Source: Pyrrhoderma lamaoense (taxonomy: Eukaryota > Basidiomycota > Agaricomycetes > Hymenochaetales > Hymenochaetaceae). From it: a stretch of 64,000 bases of DNA. How positions within the stretch are numbered: the stretch's first letter is position 1; each line of letters begins with the position of its first letter. The notes below the pieces were generated by a model. The model saw only the letters and a program-made list of their open reading frames with translations, did not search any database and was not told the DNA's origin. The translations under genes were made by a program, and so were the position numbers. Shown one piece after another: positions 1-12,079 of the stretch. The stretch lies in assembly GCA_002794735.1 (NCBI GenBank), contig NBAZ01000005.1, forward strand, positions 1,426,001 to 1,490,000, read 5' to 3'.

Positions 1-48
1 TTAACTGCGAATTTCTCAGAAAAGTAGACATCATTGGGCAACTGAAGT

Positions 49-520
49 TTACATGGAGACATTATACAAGGCCTTAGTAGAAGCAGCGTCTGATTCATAT
101 GAGCTAGAGGCTCTCCTAGTCATCATACTTGCTTGGCTACCTGCAAGGGCAGTAGTAGACGCATTACGGAAGAGTGAGCCAGACTTGGAACCTGAAGCCG
201 CTTCTCCCATATCAGAACCCGTCCTAGAACGCGACCTAGAACTTCGAGATAGAGGAAGAGGGCTAGGTCTTGCCAAGTGTGATGTAGAAGAGCCTTGCAT
301 ATTTGAGACGGTAACATTAGATACTTCATCGATAAATGATTCCTGGTGGCTTGGTTTGTTTTGGTGTTGTTTATAGGACGTTGGTCTAGTTCATTCTCTG
401 TTCGCTGGGATAGAGGGGTCCAAGAGCTGTTTGGCACTGCACTTGCAATGCGGTCGCATGCAGCACGGTATGCCTCATTGTGTCTATCTTGGACGAACTT
501 ACACTCTTTTCTGCATTTCT
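49..520 (-). CDS. Possible 3' end of a minus-strand gene, product unknown
   Basis: I do not recognise this gene and call it only tentatively. On the minus strand, positions 300 to 49 read as a serine- and arginine-rich, disordered-looking C-terminus containing the stretch RSSRSRSRTGSDMGEAASG and ending at a stop at 49-51. The overlapping plus-strand frame is leucine-rich, as expected of a shadow. Upstream, around 520-440, another minus-strand stretch looks coding (KFVQDRHNEAYRAACDRIA) and follows a plausible branch site and acceptor (ctaac...cag near 525-535). I could not join the two parts cleanly. The best option is a weak gtgcca donor with acceptor ccaccag near 345. No domain was seen. It may equally be non-coding. 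Confidence 0.28.
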
Positions 521-529
521 CCTCTGATT

Positions 530-1725
530 GGTTAGTGATATATCGTATTTCACGCCTAAAATAGAGGAACAGGTTTGGTCAGTGGTGATGGATGAGATAC
601 AACAAGTATTTAAAAACTGTAGATATAGAGATGAAACACTCACAAGTCTTTACAGCTATTGCTATGGATCTTTGGTTGCTTACAGACTGTTGAGTGTAGC
701 TTACTATGCATGCACTGAGGTATTTTGCAGTCCTCTGTCTAAAAGGCGTTGGTTAGTTGAGATCAAGGCGAGCGCTTCTTAAAGAGGATACCTTTTCTAG
801 TTTCTGTTATACACAGATAATAATTCCCATCATATATTGATAAGAAGGTCTAACAACCGGTGATTTTCACTTACATTTTGGACTCCTCCACAGAGATCAA
901 AAGTGAGAGTTCTGGAGACGAAATGAGAGTTGTTCAACTTTTCTGTAAGATTTCTCATGCATTTTGACGACTTACGAATCAAACTGACACATGTCCAAAA
1001 GAACGAGTGAAACGGGAAGTCCAAGTTTAAGAACTGATCAAACTACAAGGGTTCATATGGTACAGTGACTCGCAAACTTGTAGAAGCATGAGAAGCAAAG
1101 TGAAATGGAAGCTTATACAACTAGCAATGTATTTCAAAACCGATTTCTTGCGTTGAGTATAGGAGCAAAGGATAAAAAGTAGTTGAAAGGGATGGATTTG
1201 AAGCTCAGCCTCGAGACATTTTCTTTGTAATAAAAGTAGAGTAGAAATCAAGAATTAAAAGCGCGGAATTTGGAACTTTAGATATGCTGAAAACGTGAGA
1301 AAATTGCCATGTATGGGATAGGTTTGAGAAATCGTGATGGGTTGACGAAGGTTCGAAGTGGACCAACACCTCCATAAGCGCGTTCCCACTTGATTCTCGG
1401 ATCCCCGACATATTAAGAGTCCTTTTTTTCCCGATTATCTGTCTGTACTCTGTGGCCGAGTTTCGACGATCTGGGCTGTTTCTGGTACTTTTTGGAAGAA
1501 GCCGGTAGGGTGCAACAGAAATTATTGTAGTAGTCAGCAAATTTACTAAATCTTCGTGTAAAACAGCATCCCCTTTTTTATTTACAGAGCACGGGATCTG
1601 CAAAACATCTAGGAGAGGGCAAATTTTGATTTTCGAACAAAAAACCTGCCACGCAAGTTTTGGTCATCTTCCTCAGAGTTTTTAATTTTCGCGGAAAAAA
1701 CGGCGTTTTATTTAATTTTAATATT
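530..1725. other. Intergenic or unassigned, upstream of the Myb-like gene
   Basis: I see no supported gene here. The longest open stretch is on the minus strand at 1603-1205 (about 130 codons). It has no recognisable motif, no convincing intron signals and no upstream exon. The last 100 bases before 1726 are AT-rich and probably hold the promoter and 5' leader of the Myb-like gene. Confidence 0.5.
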
Positions 1726-3255
1726 ATGAGCGACAATACAAACCTAGATCTCAAGCATGCACTTGGTCCCGCCCCACCCTCTATACCATCTTCCAACAAC
1801 GACGCTAACATTACCAACAATTCTACCCCAAGGTCATTACAATTTACACCCATTCCAGAAGCAGGGCCAGCCCCTCAGGGTACTGCGGACAAGTCATCAC
1901 GATGGACGGCGCGCGACGACGTTATTCTTGCTGATGCACTGATCGCCCAAAAGAACCTTGGTCGTAGTCATAATGCTGTATTTACCATCGAGGCGTGGAA
2001 CGAAGTCGTTGAAAAGTTAAAAGGTTCTGAGGTCGTTAGTGGTGGTGCCCAGAAGACGATGACACAATGCAAGGCGCGATGGCAACGGGTCAGTATAGTC
2101 ACCAGCGGTATCGTTCACCAATGAAGTCAAAACTCATACCTGCTCATATATAGCTCAAAATTGAGTATCGGACGGTGAAGCACCTAAGGTCACAGCCAGG
2201 TTTCTCATGGGATGACACAACGCAGATGGTAACTGGCCTAGCTGCTACGTGGGATGAGTATATCTCTGTATGCCGTCATGTTTCTTCACCTTTCGACAAT
2301 TATGCTTACAATAGGCATAGGAACATCGTGATGCTCAGCCCTGGCGCAAGAAATCCTTTCCGGCGTACGGTAGGGTTGCACACATACTTGAAGATGAGAA
2401 CGGTCATGATGCGGGTGAAGAACAGTTCAAACGCAGGTGGGGTGCCCGTGCTATCAAGTCTCATGGCTCTGGTCTGGATACTACTAGTGGAAGCGTTGGT
2501 ACGAATGAAGAAGGGTCAGAGAACGCGCCTCCAAGCACAGGTGTGTTCTCTGTATCAGCTCCGCCTGATCCACAGAATATCCAGTTTGCTGCACCAATAA
2601 TGACTTCAGGGTCAATGTCTGTACCCTTTAATGGTTCTGGAATGATGCATAATGTAGGTTTAATTCTGCTTCTCGTATAGATCATCCAAGCTCATACTTT
2701 TTGCGTCTATGGTCTGTACTGAAGTATCGGATAAAACAGCCACAAACAAACAACAAGCGCCGCCAGTCTCCTTCCGTCGAAAGTGCTTCTTCAAAACGCT
2801 CACGCTCAATAACTTCAACAACAGCGAGTATCCCTGAGCATCAGCAGCAACAGCAACAAGTGCAGCCGCAACCCACATTGGATCAGTATTCAAATGCGTA
2901 TTCCTATGGATATGCTCCGGTACCTCAAATGACTTTACCCCCTACTCCGGTCTCCACGACTTCCGTTCCTTCCGGAGCCGGTCCCATCTCCCCGTCATAC
3001 TCCTCATATACTTCTCAACCTGGGCATCTCACGCCTATCCAGCTTTCCCAACCCTCAGGCCAATCTGCTCAAAGTCGGATGGCAGCCGCTATCCGGATCG
3101 TCGAAGAAACTGAAAGTTTGACAGAAGAAGATTTCGTGCGTGCTGTACAATTGTTTCAACGCCGTCCAGAGACCGTGGAGGCATACTTGACGATAAAAAA
3201 TCAGAAATTAAGGGGTGTTTATCTGAACGCGGAGCTAAAGCAGTTTGTGGTTTAA
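1726..3255 (+). CDS. Myb/SANT-like DNA-binding domain protein
   Basis: Likely a nuclear DNA-binding protein of the fungal Myb/SANT-like (Myb_DNA-bind_3) group, with unknown targets. I read four exons: 1726-2088, 2154-2267, 2321-2653 and 2740-3255, all joining in frame, for about 441 residues. The SANT-like domain spans roughly residues 60-165: it starts SSRWTARDDVILADAL, contains the typical CKARWQRLKIEYRTVKHL helix across intron 1, and ends in WDEYISEHRDAQPWRKKSFP across intron 2. In this group the spaced tryptophans and the K-x-R-W-Q-R-L-K helix form a three-helix bundle. A low-complexity linker follows, with a poly-Q run and Pro/Ser/Tyr-rich sequence. The last 50 residues (MAAAIRIVEETESLTEEDFV onward) look like an amphipathic helix, perhaps for dimerisation. 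The start at 1726 is the first ATG leading into the domain. In plants and fungi the same fold also occurs in transposase-derived proteins, but no transposase domain is present here. Confidence 0.82.
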
Positions 3256-3985
3256 TTGTCTGGAGACTTGGAAAACTGTGTTATTTTCCTTTTTTATCTG
3301 GTTTCCTCCTGATTTAATCTTATTACTATTGACGTGTTTATTATTATTATTGTCCAGTTTGCGTGATTATACTTTCTATATTATAAACTTCGTATTCAAA
3401 ATTTCTACCTTATTTAGGCGTGGATGTACTCTGATTAGTATCTTACGAAGTCAAAGACCTGATAACGTTGGCCATTAAAAATTTCTCAAATTATATCTAA
3501 ATCAGGTTTTAAACTATCTTCAAGTTAAGCATAAGGAAGTATATGGAATGTTTTCCGATCTTCCTTTGAAAATCGGTGACAATACTCGGAAAAAAGCAAA
3601 ACGGTACATGTTGCCTGAAATCGACCCGGGCCGTAGGGAGATTAAATTTAGCCAAAGCATGATAAACACGGTCACCTGGTATGTTTCTTCGGTCACTTTA
3701 TACTTTACTTTCCTTTCAGATGCATCTATGATGATTACTATCAGAGTTTGAAACGCACAACCCGAGTCAGTACTCTCGATCAATGCTGATTTTTCAAAGA
3801 AGGAAAGACTTGCGGGGGCCTTCAATCTTATAAATGTACCGAAACGATGGCTGGTTCTATTGAGCAGCCCCTTCTTCGTTGACGTCCACATCGGCGGCTT
3901 GTTAGAGAAGCACCCGGTGCTCTGCACATTACTTAGGAACGGAAATCTTATACTTTCCTCTCATAAGACAAGAGTTCTAGTAGCT
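3256..3985. other. Intergenic region between the Myb-like gene and sugar transporter 1
   Basis: T-rich sequence follows the Myb-like stop (3260-3420), consistent with a 3' untranslated region. I found no convincing gene in the remainder. Two short open stretches on opposite strands (3548-3751 plus, 3927-3520 minus) have no recognisable features. The promoter of the downstream transporter should lie in the last few hundred bases. Confidence 0.5.
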
Positions 3986-6900
3986 ATGGCCATAATTGGT
4001 GGGTCCTCATCTAATGAGGCTTCGCACCGTCGAAAGGCCCTTGCTGGTCAGTCTGGTTGGGTGAGTGATTATCTGACATTGTCATGTAGCTGTTGGATGA
4101 TTATAGATATATAACACCGTTTCTTACTCAATGCATACTTGACAGGCTGGTCTTGTGCAGAACAAGCGAGTTTTTGCTATAGCAGTATTTGCTTCTCTTG
4201 GGGGATTGTAAGTCTACCAAAGCTGTAACCTCTTTCCTTCACGATCTGCTGACATTGTGTTATTCAGGCTATATGGTAACATCTCTATACTCCATGGAAT
4301 TACTGATCTTTCTGACTCAGTATGTAACCTTCTTAATCATCCTGGTCTTTCGGATCAGGCTACAACCAAGTGAGCGCGTTATTTTTTACTGTAAAGTTCC
4401 CATTAAACATTCTTCAATACAATATCTATTAATAGGGTGTATTCTCGAGTGTTTTGAGGTTAGTTGATGAGATCATAAGGGTTTTTAATTACGTATTTAT
4501 ATAACATTTTCTCTCAAACTCTAGTATGACATCTTTCAAGAATCGAATGGGTAGTACAGCTACGGATGCTGGATCTAAGGGATGGCTTGTTGCAATTCTC
4601 GAACTTGGAGCTTGGTTCGGTGTACTTTGTACCGGTTATCTTGCAGATAAACTATCACGGAAGTATACGATTGTTGCAGGTGAGTTCTTTTTTCCACTGA
4701 TATGAAACAATCTATTTTTGTTGTGACTATGAGATTGCATCATTCCTATTTTATTTCAATATTTGTCTATGCGATCACACGCGGTGTGTCTAATCCGGTT
4801 CATCTACTTTTTTTCTAGCTGTCATCGTGTTTTGTATAGGTGTGATCGTGCAGACATCTGCTTTCCACCCATCATCTATTTTTGGAGGTATGTACGAAGC
4901 CCATGACGTCATTATACATATCTAATCTTATCTCTTGTATCAAGGTCGGTTTGTTACTGGTTTGGGAGTCGGATCTTTAAGTATGGCTGTTCCCCTTTAC
5001 AAGTATGTTTTTTTCCCTTATTATGCTCTTTTGTACACTAGCATACTTATATATGTAATTAAGTGCTGAACTTGCGCCACCGGAAGTTCGAGGTTCTCTC
5101 GTAGCATTGCAGCAACTCGCAATCACTTTTGGAATTATGATTTCCTTCTGGATTGACTATGGTACAAACTTTATCGGTGGGACGGGAGATACTCAACACG
5201 AAGCTGCGTGGAGGATTCCACTTGCGCTTCAGCTCGTTCCGGCTATCATTCTTGGACTTGGAACCATGTTCATGCCCTTCTCACCTAGGTACGGATTGTA
5301 TTACACAATCCACCCTTTTTACCGTCCTTGGAAAGAATACCCTAGCTGAATACCAACTCAACATAGGTGGCTTGTAAACAAAGGTCGAGATGAGGAAGCG
5401 CTTCAAGTGCTGAGTAGCGCTCGGAATCTTGCGCCTGACTCTGAGCTCATCCAGATTGAGTATCTGTAAGTTAATAATCATCTTCCTTGGATAATGTCCC
5501 AGCTAATGTATCATAGTGAAATCAAAGCGCAGTACCTATTTGAGAAGGAAACATCAGAAATCAAGTTCCCTCAGTACCAGGACGGCTCATGGGCTTCAAA
5601 CTTTAAACTCGGCCTCTATGATTATTTAAGTCTCTTACAATCGAGAAGTGGGTAAATTCCGGTCTATGAATGACTCGTGATATGATACATCTCTTTCTGA
5701 CAATTCACCAAATAGCACTTCTGCTACGTGTTGCTGTAGGGACACTGTGCGTCTAATCTTGATATATACTTATCGAGGAAGACTTAGGCTGAATTCATCG
5801 TTGCATCCGCTACTATAGGACAATGTTCTTCCAGCAATGGACAGGAGTCAATGCAATTCTTTACTACGCTCCAAGCATTTTTCAATCCTTAGGTTTGACC
5901 GGTAATACTAACTCACTCTTAGCAACTGGTGTGGTTGGTATTGTGTAAGTTTGCTGGGAAATAGGTGCAACTATATTATATGCTAACTCTACATCAATTA
6001 TTGCTAATTCAGTATGTTCTTGGCTACAATTCCCGCCGTCATTTGGGTTGATGACTGGGGCCGTAAGCCCGTCCTGTATGTATTCATAGCTTATTATAAG
6101 GAGAAATGTACTGACATATATTCAGTGTTTCTGGGGCATTCCTTATGGGCGTGTAAGTAGATATACGACCCAAGTCTGAATCATGCCTAACGTCGATATT
6201 CGATCCGGTATAAACAGTTGCCATCTTATCGTTGCTGTGCTGACTGGATTGTACCATGATACCTGGTCAAGGTGAGGATCTCCTTTATATTGCGCAAAAT
6301 ATGTTTGATTAAGAGTTTTGCATTTTCAGCCATCTTGGTAAAAGTTTATGCATCTAATTTGAAATAGTTGTAATTAATAGATGTTATCTCTTCAAGCATC
6401 GGGTTGGGCTGCATGTGCGTTGGTGTGGGTCTTCGCAATCGGTGTGTGGCTTTATGTGATACAGCTATGATCTTGCCATCTGATAAGTATTAACCTCTTC
6501 GAAAGGATTTGGATATAGCTGGGGTAGAGCAACTGAGTCTGTCCTCTTATTCGTAATCTCACTGTGACGTTCTTAGGGCCATGCGCTTGGATTCTTGCGG
6601 CTGAAATCTGGCCTTTAAGTGTTCGTGGAAAGGGTGTCTCAATCTCTGCTTCGTCTAACTGGGTGCGTAACAAGGCTTTCTCACTGATTTTCTACTTCAT
6701 AAGTAACTAACTGATCGAATGTAAATTGATTTATACCCACATAGATGAATAATTTCATTGGTAAGAATGTCTATTGCTTTTTCTTCTGTTGTGATTGCTA
6801 ATTTGAGTCTGACGATCTGAAATAACTAGTTGGTCAAGTGAGTATCTTTCACTCATTAAGAAGAGATCAATATTCTGATACTCGTTTTAAAGGTAACTCC

Positions 6901-7321
6901 AACCATGCTAGAACATCTTGGATTTGGGACTTTTGTGTTCTTTGGGGTACGCAAAGAATCCGTCTCTATCTACTTCCATGGGTTTCGGATATCTAATTAA
7001 CTTTGCCGTTCTTTTTCGCTAGGCTTTCTCAATAGCTGGTGGTTTTTTTGTCCTATTTTTCGTGAGCTTATTATCTGCTGTACTTTTTGTTTCAATCCTA
7101 ACTCTTGTTTCTAATGATAAAAGGTCCCTGAAACAAAGGGACTTACCCTCGAAGAGATGGACGAAGTATTTGGAGACGAATCTCAAAGCTCTGTTGCGGA
7201 CCAAGAACGTCTCTTTGCCATTCATAAACGTATAGGTCTTGATTCTTATCTTCATGGCAGTGGCCGTGGTGGAGGTGAACGGAAGCATAGTACAGAGAAG
7301 GTGGAGATAGAACATGCTTGA
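3986..7321 (+). CDS. MFS sugar transporter (hexose-type), copy 1
   Basis: A twelve-helix proton-coupled sugar porter of the plasma membrane. The gene is split into about 18 exons. The first are 3986-4060, 4146-4207, 4268-4275 (8 bases), 4359-4369 (11 bases), 4436-4458 and 4525-4680. Spliced, they give LGGLLYGYNQGVFSSVLSM, the usual helix 1 of the family. Other hallmarks in order are [13 protein letters not shown] (loop 2-3 G-x(3)-D-[RK]-x-G-[RK]-[RK]), [36 protein letters not shown] (the P-E-S-P-R-W-L region), [20 protein letters not shown] (sugar-binding QQxxGxN) and [16 protein letters not shown] (PETKG in the C-tail). The C-terminus is histidine-rich and ends at 7319-7321. The ATG at 3986 gives a short cytosolic N-terminus, as usual for this family. 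Substrate is not readable from sequence. Only the long exons stand out, so automated annotation could miss the two tiny exons. Confidence 0.93.
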
Positions 7322-7680
7322 TTTATCAACTTTAAATTTGTTGATACCTTTTACCTATTTTAACGAGTGCACGGTGCATAACGTATATCTCATGGCTTTC
7401 CTGCAAATCTCTGGATGTTGTTCAAGTATTTGTTTTATTTGATACGTTGTGTTATTATAAACTTTATACAAGAAATGTTTACAAAACCAAGACTCAACAT
7501 ATATAATGAGAGAGTTTAATAATCCAACGAAAGATACACTTACGCCATGCTAGTATAATCAGTCTATCCTTTGCCTTACCCAAGTGAATTATGATCATGA
7601 TAAAAAAAGAGGGAAATATGTGTTTGTATATCGAAATGATAGTATAGTAGTTTGTGGCGGGTTATAATCAAAGTTTACAA
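7322..7680. other. Shared 3' region of two convergent genes
   Basis: AT-rich sequence lies between the stop of the plus-strand sugar transporter (7321) and the stop of the minus-strand RBR ligase (7681). It is expected to hold both 3' untranslated regions. I see no open reading frame or repeat. Confidence 0.6.
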
Positions 7681-10426
7681 TCAAAATCGTGGCTCAAGTC
7701 TATTTAGTAGATTCCAATTTGCGGCTGCAGGATCATTATTGACATTCGGGGGTAGATTAGCCTGAAGATGACCTATAAATATTAGATAAGGGAGTTTGTC
7801 GAGTACAAAAAGTAGCTAGAGATACAGTACCTTGGGGTGCCTGCATTGGAGGAAGGGGGAGCCTAGGCAGGGGATGAAAATCCAAGTGGTGTCGCATGAT
7901 ATGAGGATAAGGTAGTTGGCGATTGAAAAGAGGTCCGAAACGAGGGATCTGGGGAACTGGCATATGTTGAAACATAGGCGCTGGCATTCCATTGATACCT
8001 TGATCTAACGGTATCAAACCGCCACCGACCTGTAACATATTGTATGTAACTCTCTGACCCAGAGCGGGTGGATTAATCTGACGTTGTTGGGCCCGAATAT
8101 TATTGAGCCTCGCAAGGAGGTGTTGAGCAGCTGGCCCTCCTAACGCGGCATTGATGTGCTGGAAGGGATTCACATGATGTTGGGCCAACTCTGGTATGCG
8201 CGGCAGCTCCTGAGCAATTGGTTTTGGCGCTTCAACTCTGAGATTCTCAGGTTCAATATCTGGATTTCTCTCTTGCATATCTTTTATAGCTTTGTCTCGA
8301 GCTGCTTGGACCTGATAGACACATTACAGAAACTTAGATACCAAAACCATTATGCAATGATGCAACCAACCTCCTGATCATGTCGTTGTTCGACAGGGTC
8401 CCATAGAGAGCATTTATTGCTATTCCTTTGTATGTGTCCACGACCCTGTTATCTTATATATTAGAATAAATCATTAAGGTATAGAAATACACAAATCAGA
8501 CGCACCTGATCGAAATGATTATACCCAATAATAATCTGACGGCAATTATAACAACTCATAGTGCCACAATTGGGACATGTCATCTTATTACACTGACAAC
8601 GTAAGGTGTTAGTTGAGTCGAAGACTAGAAAATCATGGAATCATACGCCGCTCTCTTTGATGAAGGCTATACACGTATGAGTTAGTGTAAATACATAATA
8701 TATAAAGGAGTAGAAGGTACCTTTCCTGCATTTTGGACAATTTCGCATGAGTGCTTCAGCTATTGAGAAGTGAGAATACGCTCATGTTAAATATTATTGA
8801 GACCTTACTCATGGCTTCCTCAACCTTGTGACGTGCATCTAAACCCCTATCTTCCTCTGCTTCTATAATAGAATTGTTTTATCAATATACTTTAAGATTC
8901 GGTGATGTAGATGGTACCTTGACAGCTCTTAGGAAGGTGATCCTAGTGACACGGGTTTAGAACGAGTCGTCCTGATGACAGTTGAAATGACTTACTAGCT
9001 TTTTACAGTTACGACAACTTACGACTCCACAATCGTCTCTTTCACATCTAAACAGCTTCTCTTCAAGGTTCTCGATTACGACCTTATATTCACAGAAAGG
9101 ACATTCTTCCAGGCCTTCAAGATCTGCTTCTTCGATATCTTTGGTCTGCTTTACTCGATAGTAAAGATCCAAAAGCTTTGATGGCAAAAAGCGTTGTAAT
9201 TCAGATTCGGAAAAGGCAAGCTTGCAACCACCTTGATCCATACAATTGATTTTTGGATCATGCAAGCCAAGCTTGTTCTCAACATAGGACTTCATACAGT
9301 TTGAACAGAATAGGTGGGCCTCTGGGCATTGCACCATCTTATCCTGCTTTATAATTTAGACATGTAATCAATGGTTGTCAAGGGCTATACGCACGAATCT
9401 GTAGGTGGAAAAGCAGCATCCACACTCAATACCGTCTTCACACTCTCCCTCGTCCTGCTCATCTTGTTGAGTGCTATTTGGTCCAGGCCTTTCATCTTTC
9501 ATATATTCTGATAGCCATGCTATCTCGCGTTCCAGATCAACGTCATGCCACTTCCCCTTACTATCTACCTTAGAAGCAGTTGCTTTATACCTAAACGGTG
9601 GATGTTCTTCTTCTTGTTGCTTGAGTAGCCGCAAATAACTAGGTGCATATAGGAAATTATTGGCACCTAAAATATTTCGGATATGGGTGATGGGTATAAA
9701 CGGAAAGCTGGATTTTAATTGTTCCTGTGTGAAAGGGTTAAAAAGGCGAACTGATAAAGATCTCTTTACTGAGATACATACCAGAGCTGCGTGTTTATAG
9801 GCTGTCCCAGCTTTATTAGGACGATTTGGATTACTGTAGTAATCCACATCCTCTTTTCCTACTTCCGAGCGACTATCCTCTCGTTTACGTTTGCCTTTAC
9901 GATCAACTCTGGGGTAGGAGTGTTCTTCTAGCAAGCTGTTAACGATTATTGTGACAACTTCTGATCCGCTCTCCACTATGTACTTATCAATGAGTTCACG
10001 GGCATAATCTGGAACTACATCAGGCACAACTTCAAGTATCCGAGATAAGTAAATGTCAATAGGGTTCGAATGTGCGTCATCTATCTCAGAGTTGTGTTGA
10101 GTAGCTTCATCAGCTTGACCTACAGAAGTTCCAGGAGAAAGTACGGAGTTTTGTCTATCCAGTTCTCTACCATGCTTCCCCGCTGAATCCTGCAAGGTGC
10201 TTAGTCTAGGATGCGAGTCAACTTCTGAGTCGGCACTCGTTAGGTCGATCGAAAGCTTCTGCCGTTTTCTGTGATGTGGTACATAAGTAGATGCATTGTT
10301 CATAGTTTCTTCTTCACCGCTTTCTTCACCATCAGAGAGTATTATGATAGACTTTGGCAAGTAGACATTTGATTGTGGTTTCCGGGAACTAGAGGGTCCC
10401 GCACTTGGTTGTCTTTTACGATTCAT
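7681..10426 (-). CDS. RING-between-RING (RBR) E3 ubiquitin ligase, RNF216/TRIAD3-like
   Basis: A ubiquitin ligase of the RBR class, in which ubiquitin passes from the E2 to a cysteine in RING2. Exon 1 (10426-9395) encodes a disordered N-terminus with an acidic IILSDGEESGEEE motif that resembles a SUMO-interacting motif. It ends in the first RING1 cysteines (CGCCFSTYRF). Exon 2 starts at 9343 and continues RING1 (DKMVQCPEAHLFCSNCMKSY). The in-between RING follows (CPFCEYKVVI, CGVVSCRNCKKL, HLPKSC). RING2 reads RNCPKCRKAFIKESGCNKMT and CPNCGTMSCYNCR; the cysteine of SGCNKM is the expected catalytic residue. The spacing and the RING2 sequence match RNF216 better than parkin or HHARI. A proline-rich tail follows. 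A stop at 7757 lies inside the last intron: donor gtactg and acceptor tttatag join to a final exon ending in LLNRLEPRF with a stop at 7681-7683. The gene is divergent from the gene at 10649. Confidence 0.9.
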
Positions 10427-10648
10427 CGATAGATTCTTAGGCCTTTAGGGTAAGAGGATAGATTTTTCACTGTACCGTCAGCTTCGTTATATGTGTATCA
10501 TAAGAGGTAATGGTAGTATCAACAAAAGCACAAGTTCCAAATGAGCCTTGCTGTAATAATTTGCATTCAGAGTTTACGTAATCAAACATGTGCTAGAATT
10601 TAAACGCGTTCACTGCAGTCACAACAGTAACATCCGTATCCGACTATC

Positions 10649-12079
10649 ATGATAAAGCCAATGATGAATGGCAAAGATACTAGAGAGATTGTGGTAGGTT
10701 GTCCTTTTATGTGAATCTGAAACAATATGCAAATCAAACATAGATCAGTAGGAAACGAAAAAGAACTGCGGTTGATCCGTGTCTGGGTTTCTTCACGCGT
10801 GACAATAAAAGGCAGACAATCCCCGATACGCTAAAGTTGGAATATGCCAGATGCAAAAATGACGACAGACTCTTGAATACATCCGACTCTCTTCAGGATC
10901 TGACTCCCCAAGGTACTCAGATGAGACCAGCCTTGTTACAGTCGATGAATTTCTTAATCAGCAAGGACGGAGCCCCTACGAGCGTAAGAAGAGGAGCACG
11001 CCGATTTTCTCATCTTCGTCCTCTGATGAGAGCGAATGCAAGGATAAATCACTGTACTCTAAAAAACCACTGACACAAGCTGCAACTAAGCAAAGGTCTC
11101 GAACTCAAACTCTCACTACGTGTAGAATAACTATGAATAAGAACTCAAGAAATCAGGAATTTAAGGAGTCGGCTAACGCTGGATTCTCAAGCCGCATGTT
11201 CAAAGCCGCTATTCTCTCAAAAGTAGACCTTGATATTGATCTAGCACCGCGTACACTCCCTCTTCCTTTAATACCATTTGACCGACACTCTGTATCGACA
11301 ATACCACGAAATAAACGAGTGAGGCTTGTTGACCCACATACTCGGGCTCTTGAATCGGATTTTGTAAGCAGGAAGACCTCTCTGAAGAAGCAGCAACGAC
11401 TATCAGTCCCAGACACGTGCTGGGGCAAGAAAAAATCCAAACCGATAGGTACAGCTATCGCCTCAAGAGTGGACTCAAGAACGAGTAATATCCAGAGATT
11501 ACGTTCCAAGCCTCTCACAATAGTGCCTTACGAAGAACATAATAAAACTCGAATGGTTAGGTACGGGCAGGCTCGTAACATAGTATCTAAATACGACTAT
11601 ATAACAAAAACAAAACTGTTTAAGAGGTCTTTGGACCTACCATGGGAAATACGCAGCCATATACAACAAGGGCTAACGGCAACACTCCAAAATTAGTTGT
11701 TTCTCGTGAAAAGCACAAGAGTGTCGTGTATGCTAAACCATTATTCTTGCCGGATCCCATCACCGTACTTGTTCCGGCTACCCCTTCTATCTCATCTCAT
11801 TCTAGTATAGAAAGCAGCAATAAGGGGGAAAAGATTACCCAGAGCATCAGGACTTCACTGGACACATCTAGAGTTGGTAAGCTGTCAGTTTTGACTGCAC
11901 TAGGAAGTACTTCTACCCATAAGGATGTTGCCTCCTCAGAAGATCTCGTCATCGAAGAAGAAGGCCTGATAAAACTCTCATCATGTCAAGAAGCACAAAA
12001 GTCTTTACGTGGAATCGGTTCAATGCTAGGAGCTCTTAGGGAAACGGCTCGCAGTGTCCTTATTTCTCAGTCCCAATGA
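10649..12079 (+). CDS. Basic, disordered protein of unknown function
   Basis: I do not recognise this gene. My model has four exons: 10649-10693, 10744-10798, 10897-11574 and 11697-12079, joining in frame for about 386 residues. Two large open stretches in different frames (to 11696 and from 11642) are linked by an intron with donor gtaaca, a good branch site (ggctaacgg near 11675) and acceptor ttag. The protein is rich in Lys, Arg, Ser and Thr. It contains basic clusters such as RKRKRTA near the N-terminus and KKKSKP, and a short C-terminal helix-like region (AQKSLRGIGSMLGALRETAR). This suggests a nuclear, disordered protein, but no domain is visible. It lies head to head with the RBR ligase, 222 bases apart, so the two may share a promoter. 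The first two exons are the least certain; the start could instead be the ATG at 11133. Confidence 0.55.

Noticed and set aside
53..376. Plus-strand open stretch with an acidic, leucine-rich translation
   Set aside because: It is the antisense of a serine/arginine-rich stretch on the minus strand and has no motif or splice context.
1205..1603. Minus-strand open stretch of about 130 codons upstream of the Myb-like gene
   Set aside because: No domain, no credible exon partners, and it overlaps the likely promoter region.
7757..7830. Stop codon at 7757 as the end of the RBR ligase
   Set aside because: A clean intron (donor gtactg, acceptor tttatag) removes it and joins to a further coding exon ending at 7681.
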